Positions 9,103 through 16,707 of a DNA stretch of 64,000 nt are shown here, piece by piece; position 1 is the stretch's first letter, and each line of letters opens with the position of its first letter. A program made the translations under genes and the position numbers. The notes beneath the pieces are model-generated. The model was not told the DNA's origin. It ran no database searches and was given only the letters and a program-made list of their open reading frames with translations. Source of the DNA: Nannocystis sp. RBIL2 (lineage in GTDB: Bacteria > Myxococcota_A > Polyangia > Nannocystales > Nannocystaceae). Location of the stretch: assembly GCF_026626745.1 (NCBI RefSeq), contig NZ_JAPNJW010000001.1:2526001-2590000 (forward strand), given 5' to 3'.

Positions 9103-10815
9103 ATGACGGCGAAGAAGAAGACGGCGAAGAAGACCGGCACGAAGCCCGCGCCGGCCAAGCAGGCGAAAACGACGAAGCCTGCGCCGGCCAAGGCCGCCGC
9201 GAAGAAGCCGGCAAAGGCGAGCAAGAAGCCTGCGACCACCAAGGCCTCGGCGAAGCCGGCCGGCGCGAAGCCGGCCAAGCCCGCCGCCAAGAAGCCGACG
9301 AACAAAAAGCCTGCGTCGACGACGTCCGCCGCGAAGCAGCAGGCAAAAGCGACGAAGAAGCCTGCGACGACCACGGCGAAGCAGGCGAAGACGACGAGCA
9401 CGAAGTCGGCCAAGCCCGTCGCGAAGAAGCAGGCGAAGCCGACGAACAAGAAGCCTGCGTCGAAGAAGACCGCGAAGCAGACGAACAAAACGCCTGCCCC
9501 GGCCAAGGCCGCCGCGAAGAAGCCCACGACCACTGCGACCCGCGCCGAGAAGCCCGCCGCGATCGCCAGAAGGGCCACCCCGCCCGCCGAATGGCTCGTC
9601 GGCCCGCTCGCCCCGCTGCGCGAGCTCGCCGAGGCCGTCGCCGATCTGGGCGTCCGCGCCGTGGACGACGACGCATCCCAGGAGGCCGGCGAGGCGCTGC
9701 GCGAGCGCTACGCCGACAACTGGACGCTCGGCGTCTTGTGGTCGCCCGCGTTGTGGGACGCCTGTCAGGCGCGCGCGCGGCCGCTGCGACTGTGGGCGAC
9801 CGGGCCGGTGCAGCGCGGCGCTCACGGCCGCGAGTTCACCCCCTCGTTCTACCTCGATCCCGCGGACCCCGGCCGGCTCTGGTACACCCCCGATCCCGCC
9901 CTGCCCGCGGCGCTGTTCGTGCCCCTGCCGGCCACGCGAGCGGCGATTGAGCAAGCGCTGACGGAGTTCGGCCCGAACACCCCGCCGCTCGACCTCGCCG
10001 AGGCGAAGACCGTGCGCGCGTTCATGGGCGAGGCCAGCTTCCTGCGCGTGCCCAGCCCCTACTCCGGCGAGCTCGAGCCCGCCGGTCCGCACGAGCTCGA
10101 CCGCCACTTCAACTTCAGCCCCGTCGTCACGCCGCACGCCTGGGGCAGCGCCTTCGCCGACGACCCGCTGCGCGACGCCGGAGCGCTGTCGGCCAGCCAG
10201 GAGATCGTGGCCCTGCGGGAGATCCGCGAGCAGATCGCCGAGTCCGTGCCGCGCTTCACCCGTCGCGCCTGGTTCTCGCGGGCCCACCTCGCCATCGAGA
10301 TGCACACCGAGGGCCGCTACGTCTGGGAGGTCACCTACCGCCCGAGCGACTTCGCGTCCGAGGTCATCGCCGAGCTCAACAAGATCGTCGACGCGCCGTT
10401 CCCCGCGGATCTGCCCCTCGACGTCGCCGCCGCGCTGCACGGCTTCCTGTTCCTCGACGCCGCCTGGTTCGAGGCCACGCTCGCCGGCGAGACCGACCTC
10501 CGCCAGCGCGATGCGCTGGTCAGCGCAGTCCTCGCCGTCGTCTCCGACGACATCGTCGAGGCGGCCCGGATCGCCCGCGCCGCGATCCTCCGCCACGAGG
10601 CCGATCAGATCGCAGTGGCCAACGCCGCGCTGCAGTACAACTGGCAGTTCTTGCTCGAGGAGCTGGGCAGCACGACCGCCAGCGCCGAGCTGCGGGCCCA
10701 GATCACCACGGTGCTGGCCGAGGGCATCGCGCCGCCGCAGGTGGACGAGCACGGCGAGCCCGTCGACCTCTACGACAGCATCCGCGACGCCGAGGAGGAG
10801 CAGGACGATGCCTGA
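9103..10815 (+). CDS. Protein with histone-H1-like Lys/Ala/Pro tail and unknown globular domain
   Basis: With the ATG at 9103 (GGCGAGG just upstream) the product is 570 residues. An in-frame GTG at 9052 would add 17. The first 160 residues are almost only Lys, Ala, Pro and Thr in AKKP/TKKPA-like units, typical of histone-H1-like or AlgP-type tails that bind DNA non-specifically. The rest (about 170-570) is a normal-composition, mainly helical region with many acidic residues. It includes an NFSPVVTPHAWGSAF stretch and an acidic end (DAEEEQDD), and matches no family I recognise. The neighbouring gene overlaps its stop by 8 bp and also ends in a KKPPAKKRAKKS tail. The two are therefore translationally coupled and may work together on nucleoid DNA (inference). 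Confidence 0.85.
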   Translation: MTAKKKTAKKTGTKPAPAKQAKTTKPAPAKAAAKKPAKASKKPATTKASAKPAGAKPAKPAAKKPTNKKPASTTSAAKQQAKATKKPATTTAKQAKTTSTKSAKPVAKKQAKPTNKKPASKKTAKQTNKTPAPAKAAAKKPTTTATRAEKPAAIARRATPPAEWLVGPLAPLRELAEAVADLGVRAVDDDASQEAGEALRERYADNWTLGVLWSPALWDACQARARPLRLWATGPVQRGAHGREFTPSFYLDPADPGRLWYTPDPALPAALFVPLPATRAAIEQALTEFGPNTPPLDLAEAKTVRAFMGEASFLRVPSPYSGELEPAGPHELDRHFNFSPVVTPHAWGSAFADDPLRDAGALSASQEIVALREIREQIAESVPRFTRRAWFSRAHLAIEMHTEGRYVWEVTYRPSDFASEVIAELNKIVDAPFPADLPLDVAAALHGFLFLDAAWFEATLAGETDLRQRDALVSAVLAVVSDDIVEAARIARAAILRHEADQIAVANAALQYNWQFLLEELGSTTASAELRAQITTVLAEGIAPPQVDEHGEPVDLYDSIRDAEEEQDDA

Positions 10816-11419
10816 CTTGCGCATGATGCCCAACCCCACGCTCCCGCGCGCCGAGCTCGACGCCCGCCTGCGCGCTCTCGGCTACGCCCACGCCGGCCTC
10901 GAGCCGCGCACGCACCTCGGCTACCGCCTCCAGACCTGGCGCCACCCGGCCGGCTCGAGCGTGACCCTGTGCGAGGCCCACGTCCTCGGCGAGCGCTGCG
11001 CCATCATCCACGCCGAGACGCTCGACGAGCTCACGCAAGCGCTGGAGACCGTGCCGTACGCGGACCTGCTGCAGGCAGCCGCGGCCGCGCCGAGCCCCCG
11101 CGAGGCCTTGCCGTGGCTGCGCCGGCTGTGCCTGCTCGCGTACGACGTCCTCTCGCCCGAGCTGCGCGAGCACCTGACCCGCGCCCTGACCGATCCCGAC
11201 CTGTTCGTCCGCAGCGCGGCGACGGCCGCCGCGCTGAGCCTCACCGGCGAGCACGCAGTGTGGGCCCTCGAGGTCGTGGCCAAGGCGGAGACCGAGCCGT
11301 CGCTGCGCAAGATGTACGCGCGCACCGCCAAGGGAGAGCGCGCCCGACTGACGGAGGCGAACACGCCGACCGGCGAGAGCAAGAAACCGCCGGCGAAGAA
11401 GCGCGCGAAGAAATCATAG
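10808..11419 (+). CDS. HEAT-like small protein with lysine-rich tail
   Basis: The ATG at 10808 lies inside the last codons of the upstream gene (8-bp overlap), which implies translational coupling. The product has 203 residues. The N-terminal half (ELDARLRALGYAHAGLEP...) has no recognised motif. Residues about 110-180 look like one or two HEAT/ARM helices (DPDLFVRSAATAAALSL, then AVWALEVVAKAETEPSLRKM). The C-terminal dozen residues are Lys/Pro-rich (KKPPAKKRAKKS), echoing the long tail of its partner. The sharing of a basic tail between operon neighbours supports a common, possibly DNA-associated, role. No enzymatic motif is visible. A GC-rich hairpin follows at 11437-11468. Confidence 0.8.
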   Translation: MPDLRMMPNPTLPRAELDARLRALGYAHAGLEPRTHLGYRLQTWRHPAGSSVTLCEAHVLGERCAIIHAETLDELTQALETVPYADLLQAAAAAPSPREALPWLRRLCLLAYDVLSPELREHLTRALTDPDLFVRSAATAAALSLTGEHAVWALEVVAKAETEPSLRKMYARTAKGERARLTEANTPTGESKKPPAKKRAKKS

Positions 11420-11436
11420 GACTCCGGCGCTCCTCC

Positions 11437-11468
11437 CGCGTCGCGCGTCGCTCTGCCTGCGCGACGCG
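11437..11468 (+). terminator. GC-rich hairpin after the histone-like operon
   Basis: CGCGTCGCGC (11437-11446) and GCGCGACGCG (11459-11468) form a 10-bp perfect stem with a 12-base loop, starting 17 bases past the stop at 11419. There is no T-tract. A Rho-aided or structural terminator is likely. Confidence 0.55.
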
Positions 11469-11553
11469 GAGCCAGGATAGCGGCACGCATGAAAGCGCTG
11501 CCGCGTCCGAAACCGGCCAGCAACCCGGCGCTTCATGAGGCACGCTCGCGTCC

Positions 11554-12030
11554 ATGAATGACCCCGACCGCCAAGAGGCGCTCCCCGACTGCGAGCGGAG
11601 CGCGCCAGTGGCCGTGCTGAAGGGCATGTACGCGGCCGAATCCCGCTATCTGGCCGCTGGCGGCCCCGGCAAGGCCGACTTCGCCACGCTCGCGCCGTTC
11701 TTCGCCCCCGACGTCGTGCTGTTTCAGGCCGAGGGGCTGCCATACGGCGGCATCTGGCGGGGCCACGAGGGTCTGGAGCGGTTCTTCCTCGTGATGAGCG
11801 AGACGTGGGAGGTGTTCGACATGCTCAGTCAGGAGTTCCTGGCGACGGAGAACCCGGTGGTGGTGAGGACCCACGTCCACGCGCGTGCGCGTGCCACCGG
11901 CCGCGAGCTCGACTTCCCGATCCTGCAGACAATCACCGTCGTCGAGGGGCGGATCGCCGAGGTCCACCCGTTCTACTGGGACACCGCTGCGATCGCCCGC
12001 GCCTGCGCGCATGGGGGATTGGCCGGCTAG
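11554..12030 (+). CDS. SnoaL/NTF2-like protein
   Basis: The 158-residue cytoplasmic protein shows the order of elements of the SnoaL-like NTF2 fold: an N-terminal helix (VAVLKGMYAAESRYL), then FFAPDVVLFQAEGLPYGGIWRGHEGLERFF, a strand-rich middle, and a C-terminal VVEGRIAEVHPFYWDT ending. The FAPDV and GxxWRGHEGLxxFF pattern is the usual SnoaL signature. Family members include polyketide cyclases, ketosteroid isomerase relatives and many uncharacterised proteins, so the substrate cannot be inferred. There is an alternative ATG four bases downstream in another frame, but only this frame gives the fold. It lies alone between the histone-like pair and the sigma-factor locus. Confidence 0.8.
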   Translation: MNDPDRQEALPDCERSAPVAVLKGMYAAESRYLAAGGPGKADFATLAPFFAPDVVLFQAEGLPYGGIWRGHEGLERFFLVMSETWEVFDMLSQEFLATENPVVVRTHVHARARATGRELDFPILQTITVVEGRIAEVHPFYWDTAAIARACAHGGLAG

Positions 12031-12156
12031 CGTCGGCCGTCGCGCGGTCATGGGGCGCTTCGGACTCCCGACCCCTGAGCCGCATCGAGCGAGGTCGTCT
12101 CGCCCGCGAGGGCCGCTTCGTTGTGCGGCGGGCGTGGTACCGTCACGTGCCCCGTC

Positions 12157-13353
12157 ATGCCGCTGCGCTCGATCTTCGCGGGCTTGCTGGCCGCCGCCCA
12201 GGTGCCCGAGCCGTTGCCACCCGCAAGCGGCGCCGCGATCCAGTGGCGCTCCCCGGCGTCGTGTCCGGATCGCGGCGCGCTGCTGCGGGGAATCGAGACG
12301 CGGCTCGGTCGATCGCTGCGGCCCGGCGAGCTCGGCGTCGACGGCGTCGTCACGGTCCACGCGACCCCGCCGCTGTACCGCCTGACGCTGCGCCTGCGCG
12401 CGGGCGGGCCCGAGGAGCGGCGGACGCTGGCCGCGGCGACCTGCGCCGCGCTGACCGACGCGACCGCAGTGCTCGCCGCGTCCGCGGTCGCCGCCCGGGC
12501 GCCCGGGGACCCGCTGGTCGGGCAGGCGAACGCGCCCGCGCCGGCGGTGCCGGGGCCCGCGGGCGCCCGGCCGCACGGCAAGCCCCCGAGCGCGACCCCG
12601 GCGAGCGGGGAGCCGGCGGGCGCGGGCGAGCCCGCCGGCGCGCCGACGAGCCCCGGGGAGGCGGTCGAGGAGGTCACGCCCCCCGAACCGCCCGCGCAGA
12701 ACGACCCGCCGGTGGCCGACTGGGAGCCCGGACCGGCGGACGCGCCGGTGTCGGTGCCAAAGACCGTCGAGGAGCGCGCGCTGGAGCCCGTGGAGCCGGC
12801 ACCGCCGCGAGCCGAGCCGGCGCGGCGGCGCGCGCTCGGGGGCTTCGTGCGCGTCCAGGGCGGGCCGGAGTACGGCGCCCTGCCCGGGATGACCGGCGCG
12901 GTCGGCCTGGCGGCGGGCCTGTTGTGGCGGCGAGCGCGGCTGGAGGTCCAGGGCGTCTGGCTCGCCCCGCGGACCGCCGACCGCGCCCAGGGCGAGCTGC
13001 GGGCCTCGCTGGCGGCCGCGGCGATCCAGGGCTGCGCGCGGTTGGGGCGGGGGCGAGTCGAGGTGCCGGTGTGCGGCGGGCTCGAGCTCGGCGGGATGCG
13101 CGGAGGCGCGCGCGGCGTACCCGACGCGCGCACGACCACCGGCCTGTGGCTCGCCGTGGTCGCCGGCGCCGGCGCCGCGGTGCGGCTCGGCGCGCGCTGG
13201 AGCCTGACGGGGGCCCTGCAGCTGGCCGGGACGATCGTCGGTCCGGACTTTCAGGTGGCCGATCCGGGCCCGGCCGTCCGGCTGTTCGCACCCGCGCCGG
13301 TGAGCGGCCGGCTGCTCGTCGGGGTCGAGGTGCGGCTCGGCGATCCGCGGTGA
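12157..13353 (+). CDS. Secreted Pro/Ala-rich protein encoded next to an ECF sigma factor
   Basis: The ATG at 12157 gives 398 residues with a plausible signal sequence (MPLRSIFAGLLAAAQVPEP). The mature N-terminal domain (about 25-130) has IQWRSPASCPDRGALLRGIETRLG, a Cys-containing region of a type I recall from myxobacterial proteins encoded beside ECF sigma factors. The middle (about 130-230) is a Pro/Ala/Gly/Glu-rich linker. The C-terminal 170 residues are rich in alternating hydrophobic strands and glycine (GFVRVQGGPEYGALPG, then RLEVQGVWLAPRTAD), compatible with a small beta-barrel or beta-sheet envelope domain. The gene ends 39 bp before the sigma factor at 13393, so they are probably co-transcribed. 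The function is unknown. Confidence 0.75.
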   Translation: MPLRSIFAGLLAAAQVPEPLPPASGAAIQWRSPASCPDRGALLRGIETRLGRSLRPGELGVDGVVTVHATPPLYRLTLRLRAGGPEERRTLAAATCAALTDATAVLAASAVAARAPGDPLVGQANAPAPAVPGPAGARPHGKPPSATPASGEPAGAGEPAGAPTSPGEAVEEVTPPEPPAQNDPPVADWEPGPADAPVSVPKTVEERALEPVEPAPPRAEPARRRALGGFVRVQGGPEYGALPGMTGAVGLAAGLLWRRARLEVQGVWLAPRTADRAQGELRASLAAAAIQGCARLGRGRVEVPVCGGLELGGMRGGARGVPDARTTTGLWLAVVAGAGAAVRLGARWSLTGALQLAGTIVGPDFQVADPGPAVRLFAPAPVSGRLLVGVEVRLGDPR

Positions 13354-13392
13354 CGGATCGCCGCGCGAGCCGGGCAATCTATCCGGAGGAGC

Positions 13393-14463
13393 ATGTCCGC
13401 GACCCGACACACCGACCCGCAGCGCACCCGCGAATTCCGCGCGATCTACCGGCGCGAGTTCGAGTTCGTGTGGGCGTCGGCGCGGCGCTTCGGGGTCGCC
13501 GCCGAGGCGGTCGACGACGCGGTCCAGGAGGTGTTTCTGACCGCCTACCGCCGCTTCGATCAGCTGCATTACGAGGTCTCGCCGCGGGCGTGGCTGTACG
13601 GCGTCACCCGCAGGGTCGCCGCCCACTACCGGCGCGGCGCGTCGCGGCGGGCCCGCAGGGTCGAGGCGGTGCGGGTCCTACCCCCGCCGCCCGAGTCGCC
13701 GCAGCAGCGCCTCGACGCCGCTCACCAGCTCGATCACCTGCTCGGCCGCCTCAGCCCCGGCACCCGCGTCGTGTTCGAGATGGTCGAGCTGCTCGGCATG
13801 AGCGGGCCCGAGGTCGCGGCCGAGCTCGGGCAGCCGCTCAACACCGTGTACTCGCGGCTGCGCCTCGCGCGGAACCAGCTGCAAGCGCTCGTCGAGCCGC
13901 TGGAGCTCGCCGCCCGCGTCGCCGCCGCGCGCGAGCGCGACGCGCCGCCGCCGGAGGCCGAGCAGCGGACGTGGGCGATCGTACTACCGCTGCTGGGCAA
14001 GCCGGCCGCGAGCGCCGGCCTCGGCGCGTGGCTCACGGCGCGGGCGGGCTTTGCGACGACGCTGGTCGCCGCCGGCGGCGCGCTGGTCGTCGCGCTCGTC
14101 CGCAGCGCGCCCGCTCCGGCCCCGACCCTGCCGGACCCGACGCCGGCGCCGGTCATCGCGGCAACGCCGGCCCCCGCGGCCGCGCCGGCGCCCGGGCCCG
14201 ACGCGCTCGCCCGCGAGGTCGCGCTGCTCGACCAGGCTCGGCTCGCCGCCGCCGACCCGCCGCGGGCGCTCGAGCTGCTCGCCGAGCACGCGCGCGAGTT
14301 CCCGCGCGGCGCGCTCGCGGACGCCCGCGAGGCCGCGCGGATCGCCGCGCTGTGCCGCCAGGGTCAAGTCGAGGCGGCCGAGGCGGCGGCGCGCGAACTG
14401 CTCGCCGGATACCCCGCGTCGTCGATCGCCCGCCGCCACGAAATTTATCGCTGCACCCGGTGA
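13393..14463 (+). CDS. ECF sigma factor with C-terminal membrane segment and extracytoplasmic domain
   Basis: A strong ribosome site (GGAGGA at 13385-13390) precedes the ATG, giving 356 residues. Sigma region 2 (about 17-90) contains AVDDAVQEVFLTAYRRFDQ and PRAWLYGVTRRVAAHYRR. Region 4 (about 115-175) contains a helix-turn-helix, LLGMSGPEVAAELGQPLNTVYSRLRLARNQL. Unlike ordinary ECF factors, the protein continues with a hydrophobic segment (about 200-235, TLVAAGGALVVALV), a Pro/Ala-rich linker, and a C-terminal helical domain resembling TPR or YbgF-type repeats (LLDQARLAAADPPRALELLAEHAREFP). A membrane-tethered sigma factor that senses through its own extracytoplasmic part is a reasonable inference. 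No separate anti-sigma gene is adjacent. The lipoprotein 33 bp downstream may be a target or partner. Confidence 0.88.
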   Translation: MSATRHTDPQRTREFRAIYRREFEFVWASARRFGVAAEAVDDAVQEVFLTAYRRFDQLHYEVSPRAWLYGVTRRVAAHYRRGASRRARRVEAVRVLPPPPESPQQRLDAAHQLDHLLGRLSPGTRVVFEMVELLGMSGPEVAAELGQPLNTVYSRLRLARNQLQALVEPLELAARVAAARERDAPPPEAEQRTWAIVLPLLGKPAASAGLGAWLTARAGFATTLVAAGGALVVALVRSAPAPAPTLPDPTPAPVIAATPAPAAAPAPGPDALAREVALLDQARLAAADPPRALELLAEHAREFPRGALADAREAARIAALCRQGQVEAAEAAARELLAGYPASSIARRHEIYRCTR

Positions 14464-14496
14464 CGGACGGACGGACGAGCCGGGCAAGTGGTGGAC

Positions 14497-15051
14497 ATGG
14501 ACTCACTCACCCGCTTTTCATTATCGACCCTGGCGCTCCTCACCCTCGTCTCGGCCCCGGCCTGCCTCCTCGATCACAAGATCGGCGGCAACCCGACCGA
14601 CGGCTCGTCCGGCGACGCCGACGGGACGGCCACCGACGGCGACGCCACCTCCGAGGCGACGACCGAGAGCAGCACCGACGCGAGCAGCACCGACGCGAGC
14701 AGCACCGACGCGAGCACGGACGGGAGCGGCACGGACGCGTCGACCGGTGAGACGACCGGGACCGGCAGCACGACCGCCGATCCGTCGTACGAGCGCGAGT
14801 GCGAGCCCGGCGACTTCGTGTGCGACGATTGGGGCTGCCAGGAGGCGACCCAGGCCGGCGAGTGCTACAAACCGTGCACGCCGAGCGGCGAGATCGGCGG
14901 GGTCGACAGCGAATGCGACGAACCTGAGCGGCCGTTCTGCAGCCAGCTCGGGCTGTCGTTCGGCGGCGACTTCGACTGCAACGGTTGCGCCCACGTCTGC
15001 CTGGCCGAGCCGCTCAACTGGTGCGACTACGGGGCCGACCAGTGCGAATGA
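14497..15051 (+). CDS. Cys-rich lipoprotein with Ser/Thr/Asp repeat linker
   Basis: I chose the ATG at 14497 (184 residues); two GTG codons lie just upstream in frame. The signal sequence MDSLTRFSLSTLALLTLVSAPAC ends in a lipobox-like SAPAC, somewhat non-canonical because of Pro at -2. About 70 residues of Ser/Thr/Asp/Gly linker follow, with exact 15-bp DNA repeats encoding SSTDA. The C-terminal domain holds twelve cysteines (CEPGDFVCDDWGCQE...CNGCAHVC), probably disulfide-bonded outside the cytoplasm. This layout (lipid anchor, low-complexity stalk, Cys-rich head) recurs several times in the window. It follows the sigma factor by 33 bp and is probably in the same transcript. The ligand is unknown. 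Confidence 0.8.
   Translation: MDSLTRFSLSTLALLTLVSAPACLLDHKIGGNPTDGSSGDADGTATDGDATSEATTESSTDASSTDASSTDASTDGSGTDASTGETTGTGSTTADPSYERECEPGDFVCDDWGCQEATQAGECYKPCTPSGEIGGVDSECDEPERPFCSQLGLSFGGDFDCNGCAHVCLAEPLNWCDYGADQCE
14668..14712 (+). repeat. 15-bp tandem repeat, three exact copies
   Basis: AGCAGCACCGACGCG occurs three times head-to-tail within the lipoprotein gene and encodes three SSTDA units of the stalk. Slippage at this site would change stalk length in five-residue steps without a frameshift. Confidence 0.85.
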
Positions 15052-15145
15052 CGATAGTCGGGGTGATACCGCCGAGGGGGGGACCGGGGCGGCGACCAGA
15101 ACCCCGAGCCCACCTGTTCGACCGGCAGTCAGGCCGGCGGTGAAT

Positions 15146-15173
15146 GCAGCGGCGCCGAGGGCGGCGCCGCTGC
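15146..15173. terminator. 11-bp hairpin GCAGCGGCGCC
   Basis: GCAGCGGCGCC (15146-15156) and GGCGCCGCTGC (15163-15173) form a perfect stem with a 6-base loop, 95 bp past the lipoprotein stop. No T-tract follows. The rest of the 342-bp gap (15052-15393) before the phosphodiesterase shows no gene. Confidence 0.5.
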
Positions 15174-15393
15174 CTGTCAAGCTGTACGCTCCGCGCACGC
15201 TCCGGCGGGGAGCGCTCCTTTCACGAACTCGCTCGACGCCTCGCAGCAGCCTCGCTAGCGTCTCGCCGTCGGCCCGCCACTGTCGCCCTCGCAGCAACCA
15301 CGCCGTCGGCGACGGCCGAGCTCGCTGCCAGCGCCCGAGCCGAGTACGCCGTCGCACTCCAGCAACCGTCGAACCGTGCTAGATCCGCGGCCC

Positions 15394-15879
15394 ATGGCCT
15401 CTCCCAAGCCGGTCGTCGTCGGCGTCATCTCCGACACCCACGGCCTCGTCCGTCCCGAGGCCCTCGCAGCGCTGGCCGGGGCCGACCACATCGTCCACGC
15501 CGGCGATGTCGGCGGGCGGGCGGTGTTCGACGCGCTCGCCGCGATCGCGCCAGTCACCCTCGTGCGCGGCAACAACGACCTCGACCGCTGGGGCCGCAGC
15601 TTGCCGGAGACCGCCGACGTGCGCCTCGGCGGCGCCCGGCTCCACGTGCTCCACGACCTCGCCGACCTCGCAGTCGACCCGCAACAGGCCGGCATCGACG
15701 TGGTGATCTCGGGCCATTCGCACAAGCCCAAACAATCCCACGACCACGCCGTCCTCTACCTCAACCCCGGCTCGGCCGGCCCGCGTCGATTCAAGCTGCC
15801 GATCTGCCTCGCGCGCCTGCACCTCGGCGCCGGCGCGCCCACCGTCGAACTCGTCGACCTCGTCCCCACCCCCGGCTGA
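15394..15879 (+). CDS. YfcE/MJ0936-type metallophosphoesterase
   Basis: Starting at the ATG at 15394 (MASPKPVVVGVISDTHG), the product is 161 residues, normal for the YfcE/MJ0936 phosphodiesterase family. The calcineurin-like metal-binding motifs appear in order: SDTHG, HAGDVGG, RGNND, and GHSHKP near residue 115. These supply the Asp, His and Asn ligands for two divalent metals (Mn2+ or Ni2+ in characterised members). Such enzymes cleave phosphodiesters or phosphomonoesters with broad specificity in vitro; the natural substrate is usually unknown. The protein has no signal peptide, so it is cytoplasmic. It stands alone and converges on the gene ending at 15956. Confidence 0.92.
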   Translation: MASPKPVVVGVISDTHGLVRPEALAALAGADHIVHAGDVGGRAVFDALAAIAPVTLVRGNNDLDRWGRSLPETADVRLGGARLHVLHDLADLAVDPQQAGIDVVISGHSHKPKQSHDHAVLYLNPGSAGPRRFKLPICLARLHLGAGAPTVELVDLVPTPG

Positions 15880-15901
15880 CCTCGCGGCCTACGATTTCAC
15901 C

Positions 15902-15940
15902 GATCTGACCCGAGAGACATCTCCTATTAAAAATAAAAGC
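15902..15940. repeat. Degenerate GACATC hairpin followed by an A-rich stretch
   Basis: CCCGAGAGACATCT at 15909-15922 is identical to the loop and right arm of the hairpin at 21318-21341, but the left arm here (GATCTGAC) is imperfect. A-rich sequence follows to 15938, between two convergent gene ends. On the plus strand it could be a decayed hairpin after the phosphodiesterase gene. Confidence 0.35.
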
Positions 15941-15955
15941 GCACGCCGCTCGCGA

Positions 15956-16522
15956 TCAGCCCGGCGCGCCGGGCGTGCGCGGCACGTCGGTCAGCTCGAA
16001 CCAGCAGCGCCCCGACGTCACGTCTTCGACGCGCACCCCGCCCGCATCATCGAGCGCATCGGACCGCAGCGAGTTGTCGGGCAGGCGCAGGCGGAACTGC
16101 GCCCCCGCGAACGAGCGTCCCGGCTCGTCCGCGTCGACCACCGACACCGCCACCCATCCCGGCTCGCGCCGCGGCAGCTCGGGTCCCGGCGTCGGTCGGT
16201 CCTCGCGCGGCCTCACGCCCGGCCCGAGCCACAGCCCGCGCGTGTCGGCCACCGCGATCGTCACGAACTCGTCCATCAGCAGCCGCGCCAGCGCCGGCCG
16301 TGGGTCGCGGTTACCCACCTGCAGCAGCCGCTGCACCAGCTCGCGGAACCCGAACGACGCCGCCGATCCGGACAGCAGCACCTCGGCGATCGCGGCCGCC
16401 TCGCTCGCCGCGATTCGCCGCCCCTCGCTCGCGCCCGGGGCCCACGATCGCAGCACGCGAATCGTCGCTCCGCCGGGGACCAGCTGGATCTCGGCCGCCT
16501 CGTCGAACATCCGCGCCACCAT
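15956..16522 (-). CDS. Protein with C-terminal prealbumin-like domain, injection-system cargo type
   Basis: Starting at the ATG at 16520-16522 (MVARMFDEAAEIQL), the product is 188 residues; a second ATG four codons in is possible. The N-terminal part is helical with no motif. The C-terminal 70 residues read WVAVSVVDADEPGRSFAG, then FRLRLPDNSLRSDAL and GGVRVEDVTSGRCWFELTDVP. This is the strand pattern of the carboxypeptidase-regulatory-like (transthyretin) domain often attached to proteins of contractile injection systems and their cargo. A very similar C-terminal domain occurs in the divergent neighbour at 16708, supporting a functional link. There is no signal peptide, so export would need a dedicated system. 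The role is inferred. Confidence 0.7.
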   Translation of the reverse strand: MVARMFDEAAEIQLVPGGATIRVLRSWAPGASEGRRIAASEAAAIAEVLLSGSAASFGFRELVQRLLQVGNRDPRPALARLLMDEFVTIAVADTRGLWLGPGVRPREDRPTPGPELPRREPGWVAVSVVDADEPGRSFAGAQFRLRLPDNSLRSDALDDAGGVRVEDVTSGRCWFELTDVPRTPGAPG

Positions 16523-16707
16523 ACATCCATTCGAATCACCGGCCTCGCCGCGCCCCTCGCGCTCCGCGCCTGCGGGCGCCATTCGCTCGCGGACGCCGAG
16601 CGAGGCCGCCGCTGTCGACAATACACCGCGACTCCTCGCCGCGCGTCCGCGCCCGCCGAGCTGCGGCCCTTGACAGCGGAGCCCTCCGCTTCTCAAGATC
16701 CGCAGCC

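Noticed and set aside
11805..14750. A 981-residue plus-strand frame across three genes
   Set aside because: It is out of frame with the SnoaL-like, secreted and sigma-factor genes, all of which have clear domains and start sites.
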